Assembly (NCBI GenBank): GCA_963816155.1
Contig: CAWFJE010000011.1
Location: 124,001-188,000 of the forward strand
Reading direction: 5' to 3'
From: JAXGXJ01 sp963816155
GTDB lineage: Bacteria; Actinomycetota; Thermoleophilia; RBG-16-64-13
Length of the DNA stretch: 64,000 nt
This document shows, piece after piece, positions 29,093-37,305 of the stretch. The first letter of the stretch is position 1. Every line of letters begins with the position of its first letter. The translations under genes and the position numbers were made by a program. The notes below the pieces were generated by a model that saw only the letters and a list, made by a program, of their open reading frames with translations, did not search any database and was not told the DNA's origin.

Positions 29093-30484
29093 CTAGTAGT
29101 AGATGTCCACCCGGGTACCGATGGGAAGGAGCGGATACAGCCAGTCCATGGTGGACACCGCGACGCGAACGCAGCCGTGACTGGCCGGAGACGCCGGCAC
29201 CGAGTTCGACCCGTGGACGGCGTATCCACCGCGGAAGTAGGCGGGCTTGTACAGCAGGCCCAGATGGCTCTCCCGCCAGTAGGGGAGCTTCCGCTCGATG
29301 GAGAAGGTACCTGTGGGAGTTCGCGTCGCCTCTGCACCGCTGGCCACCGGGATGGTCCACCTGACGCGGCCCCCGTCGATGAGGAGGAGAACCTGTCTGG
29401 TGAGGTCGATCTCCACTCGTGTGCCCGATGCGCTCTTGCGGGCGGACGGCGTCGCGGCGCCCGCCAGTCGCCGTTGGACGGCATCTGTGGCCATGCCCAA
29501 ACGTGGCAGCCGCTCCACCTTCTGAAAGGCCATGACGGCGTCCGCGGTGTGGTCATCGTAGACGCTGTCGACGGTCCCCGGGCGATATGACAGAGCCGCC
29601 AGCCTTCGCTCGAGCCACGCCACCACCGCGCCGGTGGCCCCTTTCTTGAGCGTCGGGTAAGCGGCCTCCGGCTCGACGGCCGCGGGTATCGCGTCGCTTA
29701 CGACAAGGGGTTCAAAGAGAGCCCGGTAGAGGATGCTCGCTGCCTGCGCTCTCGTGAGGCTGAGAAGTGGGTAGAAGCGCTGATCAGTGAACCCTGCCAT
29801 TACCGAGGTTCGATAGGCATTGGCCACTGCCAACGAGTGTGCGCCCGCGATGACCCCCCGATCCTTGAATGCCTGCAACCACGTAGTTGCTTCGACCGGG
29901 TCGGTCATCAGCACGGGGGGCGATGACGCCGGCTCCCCGCCCGACACGGGGTCCGCAGTGGTACCTGATCCAGCTTCGGCTGTCATGGACAGCCGGTATG
30001 CGGCCGCGCGCATGGTCAGACTGGCGGCCTGTTGGCGAGAGATCTCGTCGCCGGGCCGGTACGCGCCCCCGGCGATCCCTTGGACGACACCGATGTGGTA
30101 GAGAGCCCCGAGCGCACCGGCGAACCAATCGCCCCCGGATACATCCGTGAAGACCGACCCGCCCCCGGGTTCGAGATGGAGGACGCCGGCCATCATCACG
30201 GCAAACTGGGCGCGGGTCACGGGTTGGTTGGGGCGGAAGGTGCCGTCGGCGTATCCCTGGACGGCTCCCTGAGCGACGAGTGTCTCCACGGCCTCGCGGA
30301 ACCAGTCGCCCTCCCCGACATCGGAGAACGTCTGTGCGTTAGCGACGGCGGGCTGGGCTAACAGAGCCCCGCCTAGCAGCGCGAGCGCGACGAGAAGACC
30401 GGCGGCCGCTCGAAGGCAAGGCGCGCCACGAATAGTATGGCGTCGCGGGCTCGGGCGACGGCAGGGATGGGTCAGGTGCTCCAT
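29093..30484 (-). CDS. SLH-domain, peptidoglycan-binding L,D-transpeptidase
   Basis: A 463-residue secreted cell-wall enzyme. A signal peptide (about residues 1-50, hydrophobic core LLVALALLGGALLA) is followed by three S-layer-homology repeats (about 52-110, 111-165 and a degenerate one at 200-255), a peptidoglycan-binding helical domain (about 275-335) and a YkuD L,D-transpeptidase domain (about 345-463). The catalytic motif is intact: VHGSN, then SHGCVRV with the nucleophilic cysteine. It should form 3-3 cross-links or attach proteins while held at the wall by its SLH repeats. No Shine-Dalgarno is present; a TACCAT -10 box lies six bases before the ATG, suggesting a leaderless mRNA. Confidence 0.9.
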   Translation of the reverse strand: MEHLTHPCRRPSPRRHTIRGAPCLRAAAGLLVALALLGGALLAQPAVANAQTFSDVGEGDWFREAVETLVAQGAVQGYADGTFRPNQPVTRAQFAVMMAGVLHLEPGGGSVFTDVSGGDWFAGALGALYHIGVVQGIAGGAYRPGDEISRQQAASLTMRAAAYRLSMTAEAGSGTTADPVSGGEPASSPPVLMTDPVEATTWLQAFKDRGVIAGAHSLAVANAYRTSVMAGFTDQRFYPLLSLTRAQAASILYRALFEPLVVSDAIPAAVEPEAAYPTLKKGATGAVVAWLERRLAALSYRPGTVDSVYDDHTADAVMAFQKVERLPRLGMATDAVQRRLAGAATPSARKSASGTRVEIDLTRQVLLLIDGGRVRWTIPVASGAEATRTPTGTFSIERKLPYWRESHLGLLYKPAYFRGGYAVHGSNSVPASPASHGCVRVAVSTMDWLYPLLPIGTRVDIYY

Positions 30485-30516
30485 GTGGGTATGGTATCAA
30501 CCCGCATTACGATTGC

Positions 30517-30720
30517 TCATCCGCCGCCACCTCTCCAGCGGCGGGTGAGGTCGGCGCCCCAATCAAGAAGTGTCCATCCGACGACGAGTGTCACAGCTGC
30601 GACGGCGAGGCTCACAAAGGCCTCGGTGCCGGTGTCCCACCAGATGTAGTGCGCGATGACGAGACCCAAGCCTACGGCCAGCACGATCCCCCCAACAACC
30701 GTTGCGGCCAACTTCAGCAT
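30517..30720 (-). CDS. Small two-span membrane protein, unknown function
   Basis: A 67-residue protein with two hydrophobic segments (about 5-24 and 35-54) and a basic C-terminal end (LTRRWRGGGG), so probably a hairpin in the cytoplasmic membrane. GGGAGAAGAG lies immediately before the ATG, which argues for a real gene. It stands 32 bases upstream of the L,D-transpeptidase gene on the same strand and may share its transcript. I do not recognise the family. Confidence 0.6.
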   Translation of the reverse strand: MLKLAATVVGGIVLAVGLGLVIAHYIWWDTGTEAFVSLAVAAVTLVVGWTLLDWGADLTRRWRGGGG

Positions 30721-30890
30721 CTCTTCTCCCTCACTCCTCTCGATGGCGCTGGTGTCCGAGGAACACAGTCACGCCATACTATAGGGCACGTGCGACAGAG
30801 CGAAGCGGCAATATCGCCTGAGCGCTATCGACGCCTGAGGTGCTCACTCACGACCAGCGCCCCTTCCTTCGAGTCGTCGGCCAGGTGGCC

Positions 30891-31499
30891 TTAGCTGCTC
30901 TCGCACGCCGACATGGTGCCTAGAACGCTCCGGAAATGGGTCAGAGGATGGGCCCCGACCACGCGCGTGCCCGTCTCGAAGATGAAGGTGGGCACGGCAG
31001 TGGCGCCCAGACTGCGGGCCTCATCCTCAGCCGCCTCCCGCCTGGCGGTGTAGCGGCCGACTGCGAGGCTGTCCGCCAGAGCCGCCCCATCGAGACCCAC
31101 CTCTTGGCCTACGGTCTGCAGGACGCCGACATCGCCAATATCAAGGCCCTGCGCGAAGTAGGCAGCCAGGAGCGCCCGATGGAAGGGGGCGTGCTTGCCC
31201 GCGTCCCGGGCGAACTCTGCCGCTTCCACTGCCAGCCGAGAGTTGGACAGGACCTCGGGAGCTTGGAAGGGAAGGCCGAGCTCGCGGCAACGCGCGGCCA
31301 AGCCATCCTGCATTTGACGATAGCCGGGACCGAAGAGACTCTCGAGTCTCAAGCCTTCCGGCGGGGTCTCCGGGTGGATCTCATAGCTCACCCATCTGTC
31401 CTCGACAGGGAACTCTTCCTTCAGCCGGTCGACAATGCCCGTGCCGACATAGCAGAAGGGTCATATGTAGTCAGAGATGATGCGAACTTGGATGGTCAT
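30891..31499 (-). CDS. Predicted selenoprotein: DsbA/FrnE-like oxidoreductase with UxxC active site
   Basis: Read through one in-frame TGA (codon 13, 31461-31463), this is a 202-residue thioredoxin-fold protein of the DsbA/FrnE type. Before the TGA it reads MTIQVRIISDYI, after it PFCYVGTGIVDRL; relatives have SDxxCPxCYxG here, so the TGA falls on the first catalytic cysteine and the second is kept. The rest is family-like: alpha-helical insert (about 65-150) and the cis-proline loop TAVPTFIF near residue 178. A stem-loop fitting bacterial SECIS rules follows the TGA. A conventional reading starts only at residue 37 and lacks the active site. Selenocysteine is therefore the best explanation; a TGC-to-TGA error or decay are alternatives. 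selA/B/C/D are not in the window. Confidence 0.82.
31428..31463 (-). promoter_or_regulatory. Candidate bacterial SECIS element
   Basis: Twelve bases after the TGA, GTCGGCA and TGTCGAC form a 7-bp stem (one G-U pair) with loop CGGGCAT. The second loop base is G, 21 nt from the UGA, inside the usual 16-37 nt window for SelB recognition. It lies wholly in the reading frame. Confidence 0.72.
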
Positions 31500-31565
31500 G
31501 TGCTTCTCAACTCTCTTGGCCGTCGGCTTGTTCGTTCGGCACCTCTTCCGTCACGTGGCATCGCC

Positions 31566-31730
31566 CTACACTTCGACCGTGACGGTGATGCTCTGCGGCG
31601 TGGGCTCAGGCAGAGCCCACTTCTGGATGTAGATGGTGCCGATGGCCGGAGGCTTCCCGGACCCCGGCTTCTCGGTGTACCTGATGGTGTTCTTGGTTTC
31701 CTTCTCAAGCTCGAAGCTGGCTTTGATCAT
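31566..31730 (-). CDS. Small conserved-looking protein, 54 residues, unknown function
   Basis: The frame runs MIKASFELEKETKNTIRY to TVTVEV: acidic and basic residues alternate, there is a Gly/Pro-rich centre, and strand-like ends suggest a small beta fold. GAGG lies eight bases before the ATG, and the gene begins ten bases after the preceding small gene, so it looks genuinely translated. I recall similar short proteins with the GKPPxIGTxYxQKWAL pattern in diverse bacteria but no function. It is the middle gene of the set that ends with the predicted selenoprotein. Confidence 0.6.
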   Translation of the reverse strand: MIKASFELEKETKNTIRYTEKPGSGKPPAIGTIYIQKWALPEPTPQSITVTVEV

Positions 31731-31740
31731 GGAACATACC

Positions 31741-31956
31741 TCACTCGGTGACTGGTGGCGTTGAGTCAGTTGGGGCGGACTCCGCTACGACGAAGGAGAT
31801 CCAGCCAGAAGGTCCGTAGCCCTTGACCAGCGCTTTGGGGCCATGGCGGGTGAACAGGAGCAGCGCTCCGCCTTGTACTTCCCATTCACCGGCTTCTATG
31901 GCTTCCTCGTGGTCACTGCCGTCGGCTCTCTTCACGGTTACGACGAACTTCGGCAT
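31741..31956 (-). CDS. Small hypothetical protein, 71 residues
   Basis: The frame starts MPKFVVTVKRADGSDHEE and appears to be a small beta-rich cytoplasmic protein, with strands at VVTVKRADG, WEVQGGALLLF and WISFVVAE. The ATG has GGGGGA at good spacing. No domain is recognised. It is the first gene of a minus-strand set with the 54-residue gene (ten bases downstream) and the predicted selenoprotein; no promoter could be identified with confidence. Confidence 0.6.
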   Translation of the reverse strand: MPKFVVTVKRADGSDHEEAIEAGEWEVQGGALLLFTRHGPKALVKGYGPSGWISFVVAESAPTDSTPPVTE

Positions 31957-32309
31957 GGCTTCCCCCGACTATGACGGATCGATTTGTGACCACGATACCC
32001 CGCTGACGCGCAGATGAGACAGTCAACACGCCGATCCTCTTGCGGCTGCAGATGTCGACAGTCGGCCTCGAATGACACCGATGTTGTGTCGGAAGTCACG
32101 AAGACCACCGCTCAGTAGTGATGCTCCACGATTAACACGCTCGGCCGGGATGACGCCCGACAATCAGTCTGACCCACGCCGTTGAGGGCCTGGATGCGGA
32201 CGCTGCCCACAAGGTCGGGGCCGCCCGAGACGATAGCCTTAGGCGAGGACACGAGCAAGGGTCAATGAGAAGTGATCGCCAAACATACGGGGTGGTCAGG
32301 GGACCTGAA
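31957..32309. other. Intergenic region with no recognised feature
   Basis: About 350 bases between the small-gene set and the tRNA terminator. No open frame with a ribosome-binding site, repeat or RNA gene was recognised; the promoter of the small-gene set should lie at its low-coordinate end. Confidence 0.5.
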
Positions 32310-32310
32310 A

Positions 32311-32335
32311 GAAAACCCCACGCTTTGTGGGGGTT
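32311..32335 (-). terminator. Terminator of the tRNA-Gly/tRNA-Cys unit
   Basis: AACCCCCAC-AAAGC-GTGGGGTT followed by TTC, nine bases after tRNA-Cys. Confidence 0.85.
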
Positions 32336-32343
32336 CCTTAGGA

Positions 32344-32415
32344 GGCGACGACCGGAGTCGAACCGGTGTAGCGGGTTTTGCAGACCCGTGCCTAAGCCAC
32401 TCGGCCACGTCGCCT
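32344..32415 (-). tRNA. tRNA-Cys (anticodon GCA)
   Basis: Acceptor GGCGACG/CGTCGCC, anticodon stem CGGGT/ACCCG with loop CTGCAAA, T-loop TTCGACT. CCA is not encoded. It follows tRNA-Gly in tandem. Confidence 0.96.
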
Positions 32416-32482
32416 CGACTGCGACAAACGCACTGCCACGAGAAATGAGAACGCCGCGTTTGCCGAGGATGGAAAAACATGG

Positions 32483-32556
32483 AGCGGATGAAGGGATTCG
32501 AACCCTCGACCTTCTGCATGGCAAGCAGACGCTCTAGCCAACTGAGCTACATCCGC
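32483..32556 (-). tRNA. tRNA-Gly (anticodon GCC)
   Basis: Acceptor GCGGATG/CATCCGC, anticodon loop TTGCCAT, T-loop TTCGAAT. CCA is not encoded. First gene of a two-tRNA transcript. Confidence 0.96.
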
Positions 32557-32577
32557 CCGGTACCTCGCGGCTGGAGG

Positions 32578-32606
32578 ATTATAGACTACCCCCCAGCTCG
32601 ATGCAA
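32578..32606 (-). promoter_or_regulatory. Promoter of the tRNA-Gly/tRNA-Cys unit
   Basis: TTGCAT, 17 bases, perfect TATAAT, 21 bases before tRNA-Gly. The -35 box abuts the stop of the NIF3-RNase H gene. Confidence 0.85.
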
Positions 32607-32620
32607 ACGCGACCTCGGGG

Positions 32621-34201
32621 CTAGGACGCACCCGTAGCCGCGTCGAGCGCCTGGTTCACCAATCGGTCCGCCTCAGCGTTCAGTTCTCGGTCCACATGGG
32701 CGATAGTCGCGAGCTCGAAGGTCCGCAGACGGGCCAAGGCCTCTTTGTGCAGTGGCTTCAACCCCTCGCTTCTGACCCGGTACGTTCCGTGGATCTGCTT
32801 CACCAGCAGTTCCGAGTCCGAGAAGATGGCGACCTCTCGGAAGCCGTGCTCGGCCGCGATTTCGAGTCCTGCCAGCAACGCGCGGTACTCGGCGATGTTG
32901 TTGGTAGAGACACCTATGGCTCGGCCGAATTCAGCTACCGGGGTTCCGGCGTCGTCCTGCAGGACCACGCCGATGGCGCTCGCACCGGGATTGCCGCGAG
33001 AGCCGCCGTCCACAAAGAGGTGTGCCCGGGCGAAGGGCCGCGCGGGCGCCGTAGGCCCTCCCCCGGTCTCGACCGCTACTGGCGCCGACAGTGGCTCTGG
33101 GCTCCCGTGATTCCACGGCGAGCGCCAGCAGGTCGACACGGTCACCTCGACCTGCTCCCCGGGCAGTCGATCGCGGAGCAGGGGAACCCACCGTTTCATT
33201 GCGTACCACTCCAACTCCCCATGGGGGGCGGCGATGAGCGCCAGTCCCTCCTCGGCAGCCCGCTCGGCATCGTGATGACCGAGATCTCCGGTGACGAACA
33301 CATCGGCGCGCGCGGCGGCCAGTTCTATCAAACTGCGGCCGCTTCCCGGCACTACCGCCACCCGTTTGACCGGCCGGGAGCCGTCGCCGGTCCAGGGTAT
33401 CGTGGGCAGATGGAGTTCCGACGCGAGTCGACCGGCAAGGCTCTCCACCGTTTCCTCCGGGAAAAGGTCGCCGATCCTACCCAGCCCCACCGTCGGCAGG
33501 ACGTCCTCCACCGGGTAGATGTTGAAGGCCGGCTCCTCATAGGGATGCGCCTCGACAAAGGCGCCGATCACCTCTCGGAGCCGACCGCGAGGCACCACGG
33601 TCTCCCAGCGCACTTCCGGCGTCCGCTCGGGACTGTGGAGACGGCCGACGGTGGGGGTGGCGCCTGCGCCGGGCGTGAACCAGCCCTGGCCCGTGAGCGA
33701 GAAGGCACAGTCGGTGTAGTCTCCGATCATGCCTGCGCCCGCTGAGAAGACGGCCTCCGCCACCTTCTCCAATGATTCCGGGGGTATGAATCCCACCAGC
33801 TTGTACCACCCGGCCGGGACCGGCTGCAGTGGCGCAGTGTTGCTCAGGCCGAGCCCCGCGGCCACCATGTCGGCGATACCGTCTCGCGCGGAATCGAGGT
33901 TCGTGTGGCAGGAAAAGACGCTGATACCGTGCACGATCAGAGTTCGCAGCATCCGCTCGCGGGGGCGCGACTCCACGAGGGTGCGCACAGGGGCGAAGAG
34001 CAGAGGATGATGGGTGACCACGGTATCGAAGCCGCCGCTGAGCGCCTCCTCGATGACGGGGTCCGTGATCTCGAGCGCCACGAGGACCCGCCCTACCGTG
34101 GCTTCGCGGTCCCCCACCTGTAGGCCCGAGTTGTCCCAGGATTCGGCCAGGGAGAAGGGCGCAAGGTCGTCGAGGATGCGCTCTAGGTCTGCGATACGCA
34201 T
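32621..34201 (-). CDS. Fusion of NIF3-like dinuclear metal protein and RNase H
   Basis: A 526-residue two-part protein. Residues about 1-370 are a YqfO-type NIF3 protein (opening LERILDDLAPFSLAESWDNSGLQVG, metal motifs VVTHHPLLF and FVTGDLGHHDA) including the PII-like insert (about 130-235, HPYEEPAFNIYPVE). After a Pro/Ala linker, residues about 390-526 form an RNase HI-like domain with acidic residues in LFVDGGSRGNPG, NNIAEYRALLAGLE, IFSDSELLVKQ and NAEADRLV. It may cut RNA in RNA-DNA hybrids; the role of the NIF3 half is unknown. No Shine-Dalgarno is seen; TATTCT lies six bases before the ATG, suggesting a leaderless mRNA. Confidence 0.9.
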   Translation of the reverse strand: MRIADLERILDDLAPFSLAESWDNSGLQVGDREATVGRVLVALEITDPVIEEALSGGFDTVVTHHPLLFAPVRTLVESRPRERMLRTLIVHGISVFSCHTNLDSARDGIADMVAAGLGLSNTAPLQPVPAGWYKLVGFIPPESLEKVAEAVFSAGAGMIGDYTDCAFSLTGQGWFTPGAGATPTVGRLHSPERTPEVRWETVVPRGRLREVIGAFVEAHPYEEPAFNIYPVEDVLPTVGLGRIGDLFPEETVESLAGRLASELHLPTIPWTGDGSRPVKRVAVVPGSGRSLIELAAARADVFVTGDLGHHDAERAAEEGLALIAAPHGELEWYAMKRWVPLLRDRLPGEQVEVTVSTCWRSPWNHGSPEPLSAPVAVETGGGPTAPARPFARAHLFVDGGSRGNPGASAIGVVLQDDAGTPVAEFGRAIGVSTNNIAEYRALLAGLEIAAEHGFREVAIFSDSELLVKQIHGTYRVRSEGLKPLHKEALARLRTFELATIAHVDRELNAEADRLVNQALDAATGAS

Positions 34202-34290
34202 GAGCGGAGAATATCACGGCCTGAGGTTCCGTCCGGGGACGCCTGGGGAACGTACATAATGACGGAAGACCCACATGAAGGGACAGCGGT

Positions 34291-35467
34291 ATGAGGACTC
34301 GGCAGGTGGTCCCTGGACTCTATGCGGTGGGGGCGGTCGATTGGGACAGGCGTCTGTTCGACTCCCTCATCCCCCTACCCGACGGCACCAGCTACAACTC
34401 CTACCTTCTGCGCTACCGCAGACCAGGCGGTTCTTTTCGACACGGTGGACCCTTCGCGGACCGGCACGCTACTCGCCAATCTGACCTCTGTTGAGAGACT
34501 TGCGTACATCGTGATCCAGCATGTCGAGCAAGACCACTCCGGCGCGCTCCCCGAAGTCCTCGCTCGCTTCCCGGAGGCCCAAGTACTCTGCAGCCCCAAG
34601 GCAGTTGACCTGCTCGCCACCCACCTGCATCTCGACCCCAGTCTTCTGCGTGTGGTCGCGGACGGAGAGGAACTCAGTGTGGGCGACCGGACCCTCCGGT
34701 TCATACACACTCCCTGGGTGCACTGGCCGGAGACCATGTCCACCTACGTCGTCGAAGACCGGGTCCTGCTGAGTTGCGACATGTTCGGCTCTCATCTGGC
34801 GGCCTCCGAGGTCGTCGCCCACGACGACGAGGTCCTTCCTGCCGCCAAGCGCTACTACGCCGAGATCATGATGCCGCTTCATGCCGCGGTTAGCCGGAAC
34901 TTGGCCAAGATCGGCGACCTGGCCCTCGACTTGATCGCTCCCAGCCACGGGCCGGTCTACGGCAGGCCGGAGCTGATCATGGAGGCCTACCGCGACTGGG
35001 CGGAAGGCCCGCCGCGCAACGTGGCGGTGATCCCATACGTGACCATGCACGGCAGCACTCTGATACTCGTCGAGCGCCTGACCGCCGCGCTGGCCGACCT
35101 AGGAGTGCGTGTGGAGAGATTCGATCTGGCGGGTGTCGACCTGGGCCGACTGGCCACAGCACTGGTGGATGCGGGGACCGTCGTAGCCGGCACGCCCACG
35201 GTCATGACCGGACCTCACCCGTCCATGGTGGCGGCCCTGTATCTGACCAACGCGCTGCGTCCCAAGGCCAAATACCTCTCCGTCGTGGGAACGTACGGCT
35301 GGGCGAGCAACATGCTGGAGACGGTGAAATCTCTCACCAGTGGGCTCAAGGCGGAGTTCTTGGAGCCGGTGGTGGTCAAAGGGGCGCCGCGCGAGGAAGA
35401 TCTGGCGCGGGTAGACGCCCTTGCAGCCACCATCGCCGCCAAGCACGCTGAAGCCGGGTTGTTGTAG
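34291..35467 (+). CDS. FprA-type flavodiiron protein, frameshifted
   Basis: An enzyme family that reduces O2 or NO using a diiron site and FMN. The first frame (from ATG 34291, AAGGG upstream) runs to LLRYR near 34420; the family sequence resumes one base later as DQAVLFDTVDP and continues to 35467. With the extra base skipped (near A34420) the product would be 391 residues: beta-lactamase-like diiron domain (HVEQDHSG, HWPET, SCDMFG, SHGPVYG all present) and flavodoxin domain (about 245-391). All metal ligands are intact, which argues for a recent change or a sequence error rather than old decay. The flavodoxin loop (TMHGST) departs from the common SMYGNT. Confidence 0.85.
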
Positions 35468-35634
35468 CAGTACCTAGGCGATGTGTTCTGGCTCAGGAGC
35501 CGGCGCCGCTCCGCCGTGTGACATGCGCAGCGCTATCTGCATCCCTACACTGTCTGGTACCCGCAAGCGGGCCAGTCACCGTCCACCGGCAACGTGATCC
35601 CTGTAACTAGATAGCTGGAGAGAGGGTCATGTGA

Positions 35635-36318
35635 TTGACTTCGCGCCACAACGACCTAAAATCGGACGCTGAGATGAAGGGCGCTCGAGCGACAACCAAC
35701 AAGTGGACACCATCGGAGATACCGCGCCGGCGCTCTGTTCGCCTGGCACGAATCCTTGCGGCGGGCGCGCTGGGGGTCGTGGTGTGCCTGACTCCAGCGC
35801 TGGCAGGTTGTGCCGATCAGAACGTGGAGGCGCAGGCCGCCCTCGACTCGGCGAGTGCGCACTTGGCCAAAGACAATATCGTCTACGAGCAGGAGATGGA
35901 GCAGACGCAGGCGTGGCGCGAGGCGTACATTGCGGCCATGGGTCCTCCCGGTTCCAGCGAGGGCATGGCGCAGACAGTCACGTTCCTTGAGGCAGCTGAG
36001 CAGGCGATAGACAGGCGCCTCGTCGAGCTCGACGCCGCCAAGGTGAACCTCGACTCCATCGCCGGACTGGACGCTGACCCCATCCTCATGGATCAAGCCC
36101 GATTGCTTGGTGAGATAGTCGACAGTGAACTCGCGTATTGTGACAAACACATCCAGTATCTGGCTGAGGCCAAGGAATTGTCGAGTGGAGGCTTCCCGCC
36201 CGACGAGGCCGCCCTTGATTCGTTGGAAGCCCTCCGGGTGGAGTTGGCCGAACTCGCGGACACCATCGCCGCGAACTACGAGGCTGCTGCCGAGTACGTG
36301 TCAGAAGCTTCTGAGTAG
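35635..36318 (+). CDS. Helical lipoprotein of unknown function
   Basis: A 227-residue predicted lipoprotein: long polar N-region, hydrophobic segment (about 40-57) and lipobox LAGC at residue 59, followed by an almost wholly alpha-helical, Glu/Ala-rich body (about 60-227) that may form a helical bundle or coiled coil. The start is uncertain: the TTG used has AGAGAGGG eight bases upstream; an ATG 13 codons later would shorten the N-region. No family is recognised. It lies between the flavodiiron gene and another lipoprotein gene, all on the plus strand, but separated by long gaps. Confidence 0.6.
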   Translation: MTSRHNDLKSDAEMKGARATTNKWTPSEIPRRRSVRLARILAAGALGVVVCLTPALAGCADQNVEAQAALDSASAHLAKDNIVYEQEMEQTQAWREAYIAAMGPPGSSEGMAQTVTFLEAAEQAIDRRLVELDAAKVNLDSIAGLDADPILMDQARLLGEIVDSELAYCDKHIQYLAEAKELSSGGFPPDEAALDSLEALRVELAELADTIAANYEAAAEYVSEASE

Positions 36319-36636
36319 TGCTCGATCCTCCGCCTACGACGCCACGGACGACTATGACTTTCGACGTCCTTCTCCCTTCTCACGACGCACACTCCTGGTT
36401 ACGACTGGGACGCCAAACCACGTTTCTGTATTGGGCTTCACGGCACACACACCTCTCCAGAGAGTATCCCGTCTCCCCCAGAACCTCATTGTAGGCGGAA
36501 GCATCAAGGTTTCGCTCGGCAGAAGTAGAGCCCTCCGAGGGCCGAGTTTGGAGGCCAATGCATCGCTCCCGTCTGCAGGAGAACTTCCGTCTGGAGATGA
36601 ATAACTGAGTAGGTGCTATTGCCGGAAGTCGAGGCC
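36319..36636. other. Intergenic region with no recognised feature
   Basis: About 320 bases between two lipoprotein genes. A long open frame crosses it, but its start lies within the upstream gene and its composition is not protein-like. No RNA gene or clear promoter was recognised. Confidence 0.5.
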
Positions 36637-37200
36637 ATGAGGAAAGCTCTTTTGCTCCCGCTTGTTCTTGTCGTCGTGCTGCTTGCTCTTAGCTGCGCGA
36701 CCCCAGTGACGACCACGACCACCTCCACAATCAGTCCCGCCACCACCCTCGCTCCCACCACAACCACAGCAAGCTCCGCCTCCACGACGGTGCCTCTTGC
36801 GGCCACGACCTTCACGGCTGAGCTTTCAGGCGCAGAGGTCGTTCCTGCAATCGAGACACTTGCCACAGGGACCGCCACGTTCACCATCGATCCCACGGGC
36901 ACTCGCGGCTATTTCAAGCTCACGGTAAGCAACATCGCTGGTGTGATCGCATCCCGCGTCCACGAGGGCAAACCGGGCAGCAACGGATCAGGCCTGCTCA
37001 TTCTCTATCCCGGGCCGACGCGAAACGACACTCTCACTGGAGTGCTCGCCCAGGGCAACTTCAACGCGTCCGTGCTCATCGGATCACTCACTGACAGGTC
37101 TCTCGCTGAGTTCGCCGTCCTACTTCAGGGTGGCCTGGCCTATGTCAACGTGGGCACGGTCGAGAATCCCCAGGGCGAGATCAGGGGCCAGATCCACTAG
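36637..37200 (+). CDS. CHRD-domain lipoprotein
   Basis: A 187-residue predicted lipoprotein: signal segment LLLPLVLVVVLLALSC (lipobox LALSC near residue 20), a Thr/Ser-rich linker (about 22-60) and one CHRD domain (about 62-187) with the hallmark FTAELSGAEVVPA opening, ASRVHEGKPGSNG and the ending NPQGEIRGQI. CHRD is the chordin domain, widespread in bacterial exported proteins without known activity. The ATG is placed so the lipobox is normal; the frame starts eight codons earlier. The family name is a solid match; the function is not known. Confidence 0.82.
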   Translation: MRKALLLPLVLVVVLLALSCATPVTTTTTSTISPATTLAPTTTTASSASTTVPLAATTFTAELSGAEVVPAIETLATGTATFTIDPTGTRGYFKLTVSNIAGVIASRVHEGKPGSNGSGLLILYPGPTRNDTLTGVLAQGNFNASVLIGSLTDRSLAEFAVLLQGGLAYVNVGTVENPQGEIRGQIH

Positions 37201-37305
37201 GAGCGCCGTCTCCCGATCGAGCGCTCAAGAACTCGGCAGTCACTCTCGGGAGTGGCTGGCAGGTTGCCGCACGACCCACGGCGGCGGTTCGCAGGGAGTG
37301 TCAAG

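Noticed and set aside
30891..31391. Conventional 166-residue reading of the DsbA-like gene starting downstream of the TGA
   Set aside because: It lacks the first strand and the active-site motif of the fold, which are encoded in frame just upstream, separated only by the TGA.
36125..36604. 159-codon frame across the gap between two lipoprotein genes
   Set aside because: It starts inside the upstream gene in another frame, has no ribosome-binding site and no recognisable composition.
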